Position numbers and translations under genes: made by a program
The notes under the pieces: generated by a model
Seen by the model: only the letters and a program-made list of their open reading frames with translations
Told to the model about the DNA's origin: nothing
Databases searched by the model: none
Origin: Gemmatimonadota bacterium
GTDB lineage: Bacteria; Gemmatimonadota; Gemmatimonadetes; Gemmatimonadales; GWC2-71-9
NCBI GenBank assembly: GCA_022562295.1
Contig: JADFPO010000010.1
Coordinates: 1 to 33,151, forward strand
Direction: 5' to 3'
Length of the DNA stretch: 33,151 bases
Shown here: piece after piece, positions 25,051-33,151 of the stretch
Layout: the number at the start of each line of letters is the position of its first letter
How positions within the stretch are numbered: the stretch's first letter is position 1

Positions 25051-26754
25051 ATGGCGACGGCCGCTGCCAGCTCTCATCGCATGGGCGATCTACTCATCGC
25101 CGAACGCCTGATCACACAAGACCAACTCGATCAGGCGTTGTCCGAGCAACGCGGCTCGGGCATGCGTCTGGGGTATGTCTTGGTGAAAATGGGTCTCGTG
25201 CGGGAACTCGAGATTACCAAGATGCTGGCCCGCCAGTATCGGGTACCGGCGGTGGATCTGTCGCAGTTCGACGTGGACGAGAAGATCGTCAAGTTGATCC
25301 CCTCAGAGGTTGCGCTGAAGCACACCGCACTTCCGCTGAAACGCGAGGGGCGCACGCTGACGGTGGCCATGGTCGAGCCTGCCAACGCTCAGATTCTGGA
25401 CGATCTCAAATTTATTACGCGCTGCGACATTTTCCCGGTGATCGCGGGCGAATACACGTTGCGCACCGCAATCGAGAAGTATTACGAGCAAACGGACGCG
25501 CAACTCGAGAACCTTCTCCAGGACATGGAGGAGCTGGATATCGAGGTCGTCGAAGAGAAAGATGACGATGAAGACGTCGGCAACATCGCGGACGACGCGC
25601 CGGTCGTGAAGCTCATCAACGGGCTCTTGACCGACGCGGTGCTACGTGGCGCGAGTGACATTCACATCGAGCCGTTTGAGCACGAGCTTCGGGTGCGGTA
25701 CCGGGTCGACGGAGCGTTGCAAGTGGTGATGAAGCCGCCGCTGAAGTTGAAGGCGGCATTGACGAGCCGGGTCAAGATCATGTCGAACCTCAACATCGCG
25801 GAGCGGCGGGTGCCGCAAGACGGCCGGATCAAGATCAAAGTCAAAAAGCGGGTGATCGATTTCCGCGTGTCTACACTGCCGTGCATCTTTGGCGAAAAAA
25901 TCGTCATGCGGATTCTGGACAAGAGCAACTTGACTCTGGATTTGCAGACGTTCGGCTTCGAGCCCAAAGCCGAGAAGGATCTCATGGACGCCATCTCGAA
26001 TCCTTACGGCATGGTGCTCGTGACGGGGCCGACCGGTTCGGGCAAGACAACCACGTTGTATTCGGCGCTCTCGCAAATCAACAACGAAGACGTCAACATC
26101 ATGACCGCGGAAGATCCCGTGGAGTACAACCTTGACGGCATCAACCAAGTCATGGTACGGAACGATGTCGGGCTGACGTTTGCGGCGGCGCTCAAGGCGT
26201 TCTTACGGCAAGATCCGAATATCATTATGGTCGGGGAGATCCGCGACCTCGAAACGGGCAGCATCGCCATCAAGGCCGCGCTCACCGGACACCTCGTGCT
26301 CTCCACGCTGCACACCAATGACGCGCCGTCGACGGTCACGCGCATGCTCGACATGGGTCTCGCGGCGTTCAACGTGGCGAGTGCCGTAAATCTCATCGTG
26401 GCTCAGCGGTTGATTCGGCGAATCTGCGCCGACTGCAAAGAGGAGTATTCATATTCCGAAGACGAACTGGCCCCTCTCGGATTGAGTCCGAAAGAACTCG
26501 ATGAGATCACGTTCCACAAGGGGGCCGGATGCGACACGTGCGCCGGATCCGGTTACCGCGGCCGCGCCGGGCTGTACGAGGTCATGACCGTCTCCCCGGA
26601 GCTGCGGCGTATGATTCTCGCAGGAGCATCGACGGCAGATATGCAGAAAACCGCGATCGAAGAGGGGATGCTTACGCTCCGGATGGACGGCATAATGAAG
26701 CTCCGAAAAGGCGTCACGACACCGGAGGAAGTGATCAAGGAGACGGCTGGGTAA
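25051..26754 (+). CDS. pilB: Type IV pilus assembly ATPase PilB (GspE/PilB) with N-terminal MshEN-like domain
   Basis: GPTGSGKTTTLYSALSQIN, DPNIIMVGEIRDLETGSIAIKAALTGHLVLSTLHTNDAPST, CADC...CDTC zinc motif; N-terminal MGDLLIAERLITQDQLDQALSEQ...RLGYVLVKMGLV. Confidence 0.95.
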   Translation: MATAAASSHRMGDLLIAERLITQDQLDQALSEQRGSGMRLGYVLVKMGLVRELEITKMLARQYRVPAVDLSQFDVDEKIVKLIPSEVALKHTALPLKREGRTLTVAMVEPANAQILDDLKFITRCDIFPVIAGEYTLRTAIEKYYEQTDAQLENLLQDMEELDIEVVEEKDDDEDVGNIADDAPVVKLINGLLTDAVLRGASDIHIEPFEHELRVRYRVDGALQVVMKPPLKLKAALTSRVKIMSNLNIAERRVPQDGRIKIKVKKRVIDFRVSTLPCIFGEKIVMRILDKSNLTLDLQTFGFEPKAEKDLMDAISNPYGMVLVTGPTGSGKTTTLYSALSQINNEDVNIMTAEDPVEYNLDGINQVMVRNDVGLTFAAALKAFLRQDPNIIMVGEIRDLETGSIAIKAALTGHLVLSTLHTNDAPSTVTRMLDMGLAAFNVASAVNLIVAQRLIRRICADCKEEYSYSEDELAPLGLSPKELDEITFHKGAGCDTCAGSGYRGRAGLYEVMTVSPELRRMILAGASTADMQKTAIEEGMLTLRMDGIMKLRKGVTTPEEVIKETAG

Positions 26755-26758
26755 TGGA

Positions 26759-27901
26759 ATGACTGAAGCTGCTACGGCGCCCGCGGCGGAGACCAAACTG
26801 AACCTGCGGTCGCTCCTCGACGAGATGATAAGTCGAGGCGCGTCCGATTTACACATCACCGCCGGCTGCTGCCCCAAACTGCGTATCGACGGGGTGATTG
26901 GCAACGCCAAATACGAGGCGGTTCTCTCTCCAAAAGAAACGCTCCAGATCGCCTATTCGGTGCTGACCGAGAACCAGAAAAAGACCTTCGAGATGGAGGA
27001 CGAGCTGGACTTCGCGTTCGGCATTCAGGATCTAGCTCGGTTCCGTGGGAATTGCTTCAAGCAACGGGGCTGTGTGTCCATCGTGATTCGACAGATTCCC
27101 ATCGAGATCAAGACCTTCGACGATTTGGGGCTGCCGCCGATACTGGCAGAGTTCACGGAACGCCCCAAAGGGCTCGTGCTGGTGACGGGGCCGACCGGGT
27201 CGGGCAAGTCGACTACCTTGGCGGCGATGATAGACCGCATCAATCGCAGAACCCACGGACACATCATCACCATCGAAGACCCGATCGAATTCGTGCACCG
27301 GCACCAATCGTGCATCATCAACCAGCGCGAAGTCGGCACGGACACGAAGTCGTTTTCCAGCGCCTTGAAATACGCGCTGCGGCAAGACCCCGATGTGGTG
27401 CTCATCGGCGAGATGCGGGACCTGGAGACCATCGCGGCCGCGATCACGATCGCCGAAACCGGACACCTGGCGTTTGCGACGCTCCACACGAACTCGGCCG
27501 CCGAGACGATCAACCGCGTGATCGATGTTTTCCCGTCCCATCAGCAGTCGCAAATTCGTGCTCAACTCGCGTTCGTGCTGGAGGGAGTCGTGACCCAGCA
27601 GCTGCTCTCGAAGGCCTCTGGATCGGGCCGTGCCATGGCATCGGAAATCATGGTGTGTACGCCGGCGATTCGCGCGCTCATCAGGGAGGACAAGATCCAT
27701 CAGATCATGTCGCAGATGCAGGCGGGCAAAAAATTCGGCATGCAAACCTTGGCGGACTCGCTGCATACCTTGTACATGCGGCGAGAAATTACTCTCGAGG
27801 AAGCGCTGCGGGTGGCGCCAGATCAGAACGAGCTTCTGCGCATGGTCGGAGAGCCCGTGCCCGGAGATGCGGCTGGGAAACGGGTCGCCGGCCGGCGCTA
27901 A
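26759..27901 (+). CDS. pilT: Twitching motility ATPase PilT
   Basis: SRGASDLHITAG, GPTGSGKSTTLAAMIDRIN, DPDVVLIGEMRDLETIAAAITIAETGHLAFATLHTNSAAETINRVIDVFP, AIRALIREDKIHQI. Confidence 0.95.
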   Translation: MTEAATAPAAETKLNLRSLLDEMISRGASDLHITAGCCPKLRIDGVIGNAKYEAVLSPKETLQIAYSVLTENQKKTFEMEDELDFAFGIQDLARFRGNCFKQRGCVSIVIRQIPIEIKTFDDLGLPPILAEFTERPKGLVLVTGPTGSGKSTTLAAMIDRINRRTHGHIITIEDPIEFVHRHQSCIINQREVGTDTKSFSSALKYALRQDPDVVLIGEMRDLETIAAAITIAETGHLAFATLHTNSAAETINRVIDVFPSHQQSQIRAQLAFVLEGVVTQQLLSKASGSGRAMASEIMVCTPAIRALIREDKIHQIMSQMQAGKKFGMQTLADSLHTLYMRREITLEEALRVAPDQNELLRMVGEPVPGDAAGKRVAGRR

Positions 27902-27921
27902 TGAGATAGGAGGACGGAGTC

Positions 27922-29115
27922 ATGCCCCTGTACGAGTACACAGCCGAGACGGCAGCGGGTGAAGAGCAGACTGCGACTATAGATCTGCCGTCCAAGGATG
28001 ATGTCATCGCCCACCTTCGTCGCAAGCGAATGAAGGTGGTGCGGGTGCGGGAAGCAAAAAAGAAGAAGCCGAAGGGCAAGGCGCCCATGAGGGACGTCGT
28101 GATCTTCACCCGGCAGTTCGCGACGATGATCAACTCCGGCCTGCCACTCGTGCAGTCGCTCACCATTCTAGGCAAGCAAACGGATAACAAAGTCCTAGCG
28201 GAAACGACGATGTTGGTTGTGTATGACGTGGAGAGCGGTAACACACTCGCCGACTCGTTGGCCAAGCACCCCAACGTGTTCAACGATCTCTTCGTCAACA
28301 TGGTCGCGGCGGGTGAGGCGGGCGGTATTCTCGATACCATCCTCAACCGGCTCGCCGTGTTCATGGAGAAGAACGACGCGATCATCAGAAAAGTGAAAGG
28401 AGCGATGATCTATCCGGTCGTGATTTTCTCGGTCGCCGGCATTGCGATTGTCATCCTGTTGATCTTCGTCATCCCCACTTTCGAAGTGATGTTTGCATCA
28501 GTGGATATGGAGTTACCGCTTCCCACGAAGATCGTGATCTGGTTGAGCGACACCCTCGTTGGATACTGGTGGGCAATCGGAGGGGCCGCGATCGGCGCGT
28601 TCTACGCCATCACGAACTGGTACAAAACCAGCACCGGTCAGTTGGTCCTCGACTCGCTCATGCTGAAGATTCCTGTCCTCGGCGACATGCTGCTCAAGTC
28701 CGCCGTATCGCGTTTCAGTCGTACACTGGGAACGCTCCTCTCTTCGGGTGTCTCGATTCTGGAAGGATTGGAAATCACCGCACGCACCTCGGGCAATCGC
28801 GTCATTCACGACGCCATCATGGAGTCCCGCACCTCGATCGCGGGCGGGGAAACCATCGCGACACCGCTCACGGAATCGGGGGTGTTTCCCCCGATGGTGA
28901 CCTCGATGATCGCCGTGGGCGAGGCGACCGGCGGATTGGACGCCATGCTGACAAAAATCGCCGATTTCTACGATGACGAGGTCGATACGGCCGTCGGCTC
29001 GCTGTTGGCCCTCCTGGAACCCGTCATGATCGTCGTGCTCGGTGTGGTGGTCGGTGGGATGATCGTCGCCATGTACCTGCCGATCTTCAACATGATCGAA
29101 TCGGTCCAGGGATAA
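27922..29115 (+). CDS. pilC: Type II secretion/type IV pilus inner-membrane platform protein PilC
   Basis: MPLYEYTAETAAGE..., FTRQFATMINSGLPLVQSLTIL, MVAAGEAGGILDTILNRLA, RFSRTLGTLLSSGVSILEGLEI, IAVGEATGGLDAML. Confidence 0.95.
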   Translation: MPLYEYTAETAAGEEQTATIDLPSKDDVIAHLRRKRMKVVRVREAKKKKPKGKAPMRDVVIFTRQFATMINSGLPLVQSLTILGKQTDNKVLAETTMLVVYDVESGNTLADSLAKHPNVFNDLFVNMVAAGEAGGILDTILNRLAVFMEKNDAIIRKVKGAMIYPVVIFSVAGIAIVILLIFVIPTFEVMFASVDMELPLPTKIVIWLSDTLVGYWWAIGGAAIGAFYAITNWYKTSTGQLVLDSLMLKIPVLGDMLLKSAVSRFSRTLGTLLSSGVSILEGLEITARTSGNRVIHDAIMESRTSIAGGETIATPLTESGVFPPMVTSMIAVGEATGGLDAMLTKIADFYDDEVDTAVGSLLALLEPVMIVVLGVVVGGMIVAMYLPIFNMIESVQG

Positions 29116-29147
29116 CGACTGCGTAGCCTGGCAACGCGGCGACATGA

Positions 29148-29177
29148 GGGCCCGACCCCATGGTCGGGCCCTTTTTT
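29148..29177 (+). terminator. Strong intrinsic terminator after pilC
   Basis: GGGCCCGACC-CCAT-GGTCGGGCCC followed by TTTTTT; perfect 10-bp stem, 33 nt after the pilC stop. Confidence 0.95.
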
Positions 29178-29256
29178 CCCTCTTCTGGCATTTTCCGCGG
29201 AAAACGATCGACGGATGATGAGAGCCCCTTCCGCGCCACCCCAGATCGCCACGGAA

Positions 29257-29326
29257 TGATAGCCAGCTGTCATCAGCTCTCAGCTATCGCTCTTGGCCAT
29301 CAGCTTTCAGCGTCCGGCGTTTCGCC
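29257..29326. repeat. Degenerate short repeat, TCAGCTNTCAGC-type, with two ~27-28-bp imperfect tandem copies
   Basis: ATCAGCTCTCAGCTATCGCTCTTGGCC (29272-29298) followed by ATCAGCTTTCAGCGTCCGGCGTTTCGCC (29299-29326). Related sequence in the opposite orientation at ~29480-29503 (TCAGCTGATCGCTGACTGATAGC). Confidence 0.6.
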
Positions 29327-29362
29327 GTCAGGGCAGCCGTCGGGGAACCCAACAAAGTATTT

Positions 29363-29404
29363 GATCCGTGTTCACCCGCATCTTCCGTGTCATCCGCGGT
29401 CTCC
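29363..29404. repeat. Degenerate 9-10-bp-period repeat with CCGTG/CCGCG cores
   Basis: GATCCGTGTTCACCCGCATCTTCCGTGTCATCCGCGGTCTCC; CCGYR cores at 29366, 29376, 29385 and 29394. Confidence 0.55.
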
Positions 29405-29575
29405 TGAAACCGGCGGGACCCACGGCGGCCGGAGCTGAAGGGGAATGTGAAATCGCCGATCGACGAGTTTTGACACAGCCTCAGCTGATCGCTGACTGAT
29501 AGCCTCCCTCTCGATCACGAGTTGACGCCGCACGAGTGTTGCGTTTTGCGAGAGTCACTACGATACTAACCAACA

Positions 29576-31258
29576 ATGGCCGATTCTGAGATCGCTGCAA
29601 AGGGCAAGAAACCGCATGGTGGGGTAAGGGTGGCCATGCCGTCGGTGACCGCGCTGATGCGTTGGGTCTACGTGGGTCGTGTCAGCGTGGCTATCACCAT
29701 CTTCGTGGCGGCGTCGTTCTACTTTGCCGAGACGCCCCCGGGTGTGATCGTCACGGTCGCCGTCGCCGCGGTGCTGAGCCTGATCGTCACGGGTGCGTCG
29801 ATCTTTCACACCCACATCAGGGGCGTGGTGCCCGGCCCCAATTTCCTGTACGCGCAGAACCTGTTCGACTTGGGATTGGTCACCACGGTCGTTCACGTGA
29901 CGGGTGGCGTCAACAGCGACTTTGCGTCGCTGTACATCCTGATCATTGCGGTCAGCGCGGTGACGATGCCCATCGCCTCGAGTCTGCTCGTCACCATCAC
30001 TGCTGCAGTCCTCTATGTCGCCGACGTGGTGCTGATGTATCCCGGCCAGCTTTCGATTGCGTTGTGGCTGCAGGTGGGAGTGTTCGTGGCCGTCGCGGTG
30101 GCCACCGGCTACCTGGCCAGCCGAGTCAGAGTAGTGGGCGCGGCCGGTAGCGAACTCGAGCAAGAGGTGAAGCGTCTTCGGCTCGAAGCCGCCGACATCC
30201 TGCGCCAAATCGGGAGCGGCGTCATCACCGTTGCCGGGGATGGGTCGCTGGTGTTTGCGAACTGGGCCGCGGAGCGTCTGTTGGCCTTCGTTGCTGCTGA
30301 ATACGTCGGGCGTCCTTTCATGGAGTACCTGAACGGAGTGGCGCCCGAAATTGCCATCGCGATCGACGCCACCCGCGGAGAAGGTGGAAGGCGGCTGCGG
30401 GTTTCGGGGTGGATCAGTACGCCCAACGAGAAACTGCCGATAGGGGTGACGACGACGCTGCACCAATTGGGTGAGGAGACTCCGTCGGTCACGGCCATTT
30501 TTACGGATATCTCCGACCAGATCCGCCTGGAGGAACTCAACCGCCGCCAGGAGCGTCTCGAAGCGGTCGCGGAGCTTTCGGCGTCGCTCGCCCACGAAAT
30601 CAAGAATCCGCTCGCGTCGATCCGATCGTCGGTGGAGCAGTTGGCCGCATCGGTGCATGTGGACCCCGACGATCGGTTTCTCTCCCAGTTGGTGGTTCGC
30701 GAGAGCGATCGACTGAGTCGGCTGCTGACAGAGTTCTTGGAGTTTTCACGGGTTCGCGTCGCGGCGTCGGAGCCGGTGGACCTTGCGGTGGTCGCACGCA
30801 CCGCGGTTGCCGTTGCGCGTGAGCATCCGGATTATCCGCCTGGGGCTCGAGTGACGGTAACCGGCCATTGCCAACCCATTCCCGGCGACGAGGACCTGTT
30901 GCACCGCGTCGTGCTCAACCTCGTCCTCAACGCCCTCCAGGCGGCGGACGGCGCGGTGGAGGTTCGCGTGACGATACAGAATGCGGAGGCCCGCGATTTG
31001 CCGAGTCCCGTGTCGATGGGTTCGTGGGTGCTGCTCGAGGTGAGAGACACGGGGCCCGGGATTCCCGCGTCGCTGATGGACCGGCTCTTCGACCCGTTCG
31101 TCACCGGCCGTGAGGGGGGGACCGGACTCGGCCTTTCGGTGGTCCAGCGGGCAGTGGAAGCTCACGGAGGATTGGTGTTCGTGGATTCGGAGTCGGGCGC
31201 GGGAACCGTCTTCAGCGTCTTCCTCCCGCGGACCAAGCGAGCGGAGGTGGCGGCGTGA
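29576..31258 (+). CDS. pilS: PilS-like sensor histidine kinase (N-terminal TMs, PAS, HisKA, HATPase)
   Basis: Multi-TM N-terminus, PAS region, LSASLAHEIKNPLASIRSSVEQLA, VVLNLVLNALQAAD, VRDTGPGIPASLMDRLFDPFVTGREGGTGLGLSVV. PilS assignment rests on context next to pilBTC. Confidence 0.88.
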   Translation: MADSEIAAKGKKPHGGVRVAMPSVTALMRWVYVGRVSVAITIFVAASFYFAETPPGVIVTVAVAAVLSLIVTGASIFHTHIRGVVPGPNFLYAQNLFDLGLVTTVVHVTGGVNSDFASLYILIIAVSAVTMPIASSLLVTITAAVLYVADVVLMYPGQLSIALWLQVGVFVAVAVATGYLASRVRVVGAAGSELEQEVKRLRLEAADILRQIGSGVITVAGDGSLVFANWAAERLLAFVAAEYVGRPFMEYLNGVAPEIAIAIDATRGEGGRRLRVSGWISTPNEKLPIGVTTTLHQLGEETPSVTAIFTDISDQIRLEELNRRQERLEAVAELSASLAHEIKNPLASIRSSVEQLAASVHVDPDDRFLSQLVVRESDRLSRLLTEFLEFSRVRVAASEPVDLAVVARTAVAVAREHPDYPPGARVTVTGHCQPIPGDEDLLHRVVLNLVLNALQAADGAVEVRVTIQNAEARDLPSPVSMGSWVLLEVRDTGPGIPASLMDRLFDPFVTGREGGTGLGLSVVQRAVEAHGGLVFVDSESGAGTVFSVFLPRTKRAEVAA

Positions 31259-32628
31259 GCACACACGGGCCGTCGTTACTCGTTATCGATGACGAATCGG
31301 GGATACTGCAGACCTTGCGGATTCTGCTCAGGAAATCGGGTTTCGAGGTTCGGACGGCCCAGGGAGGAAAGGCGGGGTTGGAAGCCATCAAGGCAGAGCC
31401 CCCCGACATCGTGTTGACGGATGTACGGATGCCGCACGTAGGGGGACTCGACATCCTTCAGGCGACGCGCGATCAAGACCCTGAAACACCGGTCATCCTG
31501 ATGACGGCGCAAGCGTCTCTCCAGACGGCGATCCAAGCGGTGAACGACGGCGCCTTTTACTACATACAGAAGCCGTTCTCCAACGACGACATGGTGGCGA
31601 TTTGCCGACGCGCATCGGAAACCCGTCAGCTCCGCGCCGAGAACAGGGAACTCAAGACCGAGATTCGGCGGCGGGATAAGTCGGTCGCCATCAAGCCGCT
31701 CGGCAAGGCCCGGTGTTTCGTCAACGTGCTGGAAATGGCGGAACAAGTGGCTCCGACCGACGCGACCGTGCTGCTGCAGGGGGAGAGTGGCACCGGCAAA
31801 GAGGTAATGGCCCGCTACATTCACGCGCTGTCCGAACGCAGCGAGGGCCCGTTCCTTTCGATCAACTGTGGCGCCTTACCCGAAAGCCTGCTCGAATCCG
31901 AGCTGTTTGGTCATGTAAAGGGCTCCTTCACGGGGGCGGTGAAAGACAAAGACGGGTTGTTCACCGCAGCGCGTGGCGGGACGTTCTTGTTGGACGAGAT
32001 CGGCGAGACCGTGCCGGCCACGCAAGTGAAGTTGCTGCGCGTGCTGCAAGAGCGAGAGGTGCTCCCGGTTGGGGGAACGGAGCCGATACCGGTCGACGTG
32101 CGGGTCATAGCAGCAACAAACCGCAATCTCGACGAAGAGATCCGGCGCGGAAGGTTTCGCTCCGATCTGTTCTATCGGTTGAATGTCATCGCGCTGCATC
32201 TTCCGCCGCTGCGTGAGCGTCCGGAGGATATCCCGCTCTTGGCCGAGGCGTTCCTCAAGCGGATCGCGGAGGCACGCGGACAAGAGGTCTGCCATCTGTC
32301 CCAGGACGCGCTCGATGCGATCATGGTGTTCGACTGGCCCGGGAACGTGCGCGAACTGGAGAACGCCCTAGAGCGCGCCGCGATTCTCAGCCGGGGAACC
32401 CAGATCACGCCGGAGGCCCTACCGGAGAGTGTTACGGCGCGCAAGTCGCATTCGCTGGTGGACGACCGGCCCATGGACAACCCAACACTCGACGTGATCG
32501 AGCACTCCTACATCATGTGGGTGTTGCAGGCCGAGGGCGGAAACAAAACGCGCACGGCCGAGGTGTTGGGAATTGATCCCTCCACCCTGTATCGCAAGCT
32601 TGCACGCTATCACGGTGACGCCGAGTGA
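31255..32628 (+). CDS. pilR: NtrC/PilR-family sigma54-dependent response regulator
   Basis: REC domain ([27 protein letters not shown]), AAA+ ([50 protein letters not shown]), C-terminal Fis-type HTH ([22 protein letters not shown]). Confidence 0.95.
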   Translation: MSTHGPSLLVIDDESGILQTLRILLRKSGFEVRTAQGGKAGLEAIKAEPPDIVLTDVRMPHVGGLDILQATRDQDPETPVILMTAQASLQTAIQAVNDGAFYYIQKPFSNDDMVAICRRASETRQLRAENRELKTEIRRRDKSVAIKPLGKARCFVNVLEMAEQVAPTDATVLLQGESGTGKEVMARYIHALSERSEGPFLSINCGALPESLLESELFGHVKGSFTGAVKDKDGLFTAARGGTFLLDEIGETVPATQVKLLRVLQEREVLPVGGTEPIPVDVRVIAATNRNLDEEIRRGRFRSDLFYRLNVIALHLPPLRERPEDIPLLAEAFLKRIAEARGQEVCHLSQDALDAIMVFDWPGNVRELENALERAAILSRGTQITPEALPESVTARKSHSLVDDRPMDNPTLDVIEHSYIMWVLQAEGGNKTRTAEVLGIDPSTLYRKLARYHGDAE

Positions 32629-33151
32629 TGGTTTCGCCACTGCGGCCGGCCAAGGTTGCTGGCGCCGAGGCACGAGCACCGAGCCTGCCCACGGACTGGA
32701 ACGACCTCGTGATTTCGGCCGTGATGCCGGCGTACAACGAAGAAGCGACTATCGAGGCGGCGGTGAAGGCTTTGAGCGAGGTGCCACTGAACATCGAGCT
32801 CATCGTCGTGAACGACGGCTCATCGGATGGCACCGCCGAGGTCATTGAGCGGCTGAGCGCGGACGGGCTGATTCAAAAAGCGATCCACCAGCCCCGCAAC
32901 ATGGGCAAGGGCGCCGCTATTCGCGCCGGTATCCAGGCCGCGACCGGGCACGTCATCGTGATCCAAGACGCCGACTTGGAGTACGACGCCCAAGAATACC
33001 CGACTCTGCTCGAGCCCATTCGCACCGGCAGGGCCGACGCGGTATACGGCTCGCGCTTCCAGTCAGGCCCGCGTCGCGTCTTGTACTTCTGGCACTCGAT
33101 CGGCAACCGATTTCTCACCCTGCTGTCCAACATGTTGACGGATCTCAACCT
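32628..33151 (+). CDS. Family 2 glycosyltransferase (DPM1-like), 5' part, truncated by the window end
   Basis: ATG at 32628 overlaps the pilR stop (TGATG). [46 protein letters not shown]...[42 protein letters not shown]...YGSRF. Absent from the ORF track because no stop lies in the window. Confidence 0.93.
   Translation, partial: MVSPLRPAKVAGAEARAPSLPTDWNDLVISAVMPAYNEEATIEAAVKALSEVPLNIELIVVNDGSSDGTAEVIERLSADGLIQKAIHQPRNMGKGAAIRAGIQAATGHVIVIQDADLEYDAQEYPTLLEPIRTGRADAVYGSRFQSGPRRVLYFWHSIGNRFLTLLSNMLTDLN

Noticed and set aside
29181-29204. Sigma54 -24/-12 promoter (TGGCATTTTCCGC)
   Set aside because: The -12 element lacks the required GC doublet spacing and there is no adjacent pilin gene.
29257-29503. 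CRISPR array or tRNA/ncRNA gene
   Set aside because: Repeats are degenerate and too short, without regular spacers; no cloverleaf seen.
29558-30658. 366-aa minus-strand ORF antisense to pilS
   Set aside because: Shadow of a histidine kinase with clear HisKA/HATPase motifs.

Overview
High-GC bacterial chromosomal window. Gene content and sequence style suggest Gemmatimonadota or another FCB-group relative; this is inference, as there is no rRNA in the window. It is densely coding, with no tRNA, rRNA, CRISPR array or transposase seen. In order: 3' part of a tandem-domain M16 peptidase; G-rich 30-bp minisatellite; cNMP-binding protein; secreted beta-barrel-like protein; OsmC; small conserved-looking protein; an oxidative-folding/heme-export cluster (106-aa ORF, DsbA-like, VKOR, CcmA, CcmB, CcmC and a 35-codon CcmD-like ORF missing from the ORF track); a minus-strand ECF sigma/anti-sigma/DUF92/flavin reductase/aquaporin run; a V4R-like Cys-rich protein; M24 peptidase; CtaA; NadC; LptG-LptF; a 2060-aa SprA-like giant outer-membrane protein (T9SS translocon family) followed by an M28 glutaminyl-cyclase-like lipoprotein with an apparent -1 frameshift; ComEA-like HhH protein; PilB-PilT-PilC; strong terminator; repeat-rich intergenic region; PilS/PilR-type two-component system; partial GT2. 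The most notable signal is the SprA-like translocon next to an M28 QC-like gene, together with AxA|Q signal-peptide junctions on both clear secreted proteins in the window. This suggests a SprA/pyroglutamate envelope export biology outside Bacteroidota. Also notable are frame-neutral GGGGGC hexanucleotide expansions inside genes and two degenerate short-period repeat families in the 29.2-29.5 kb intergenic region.
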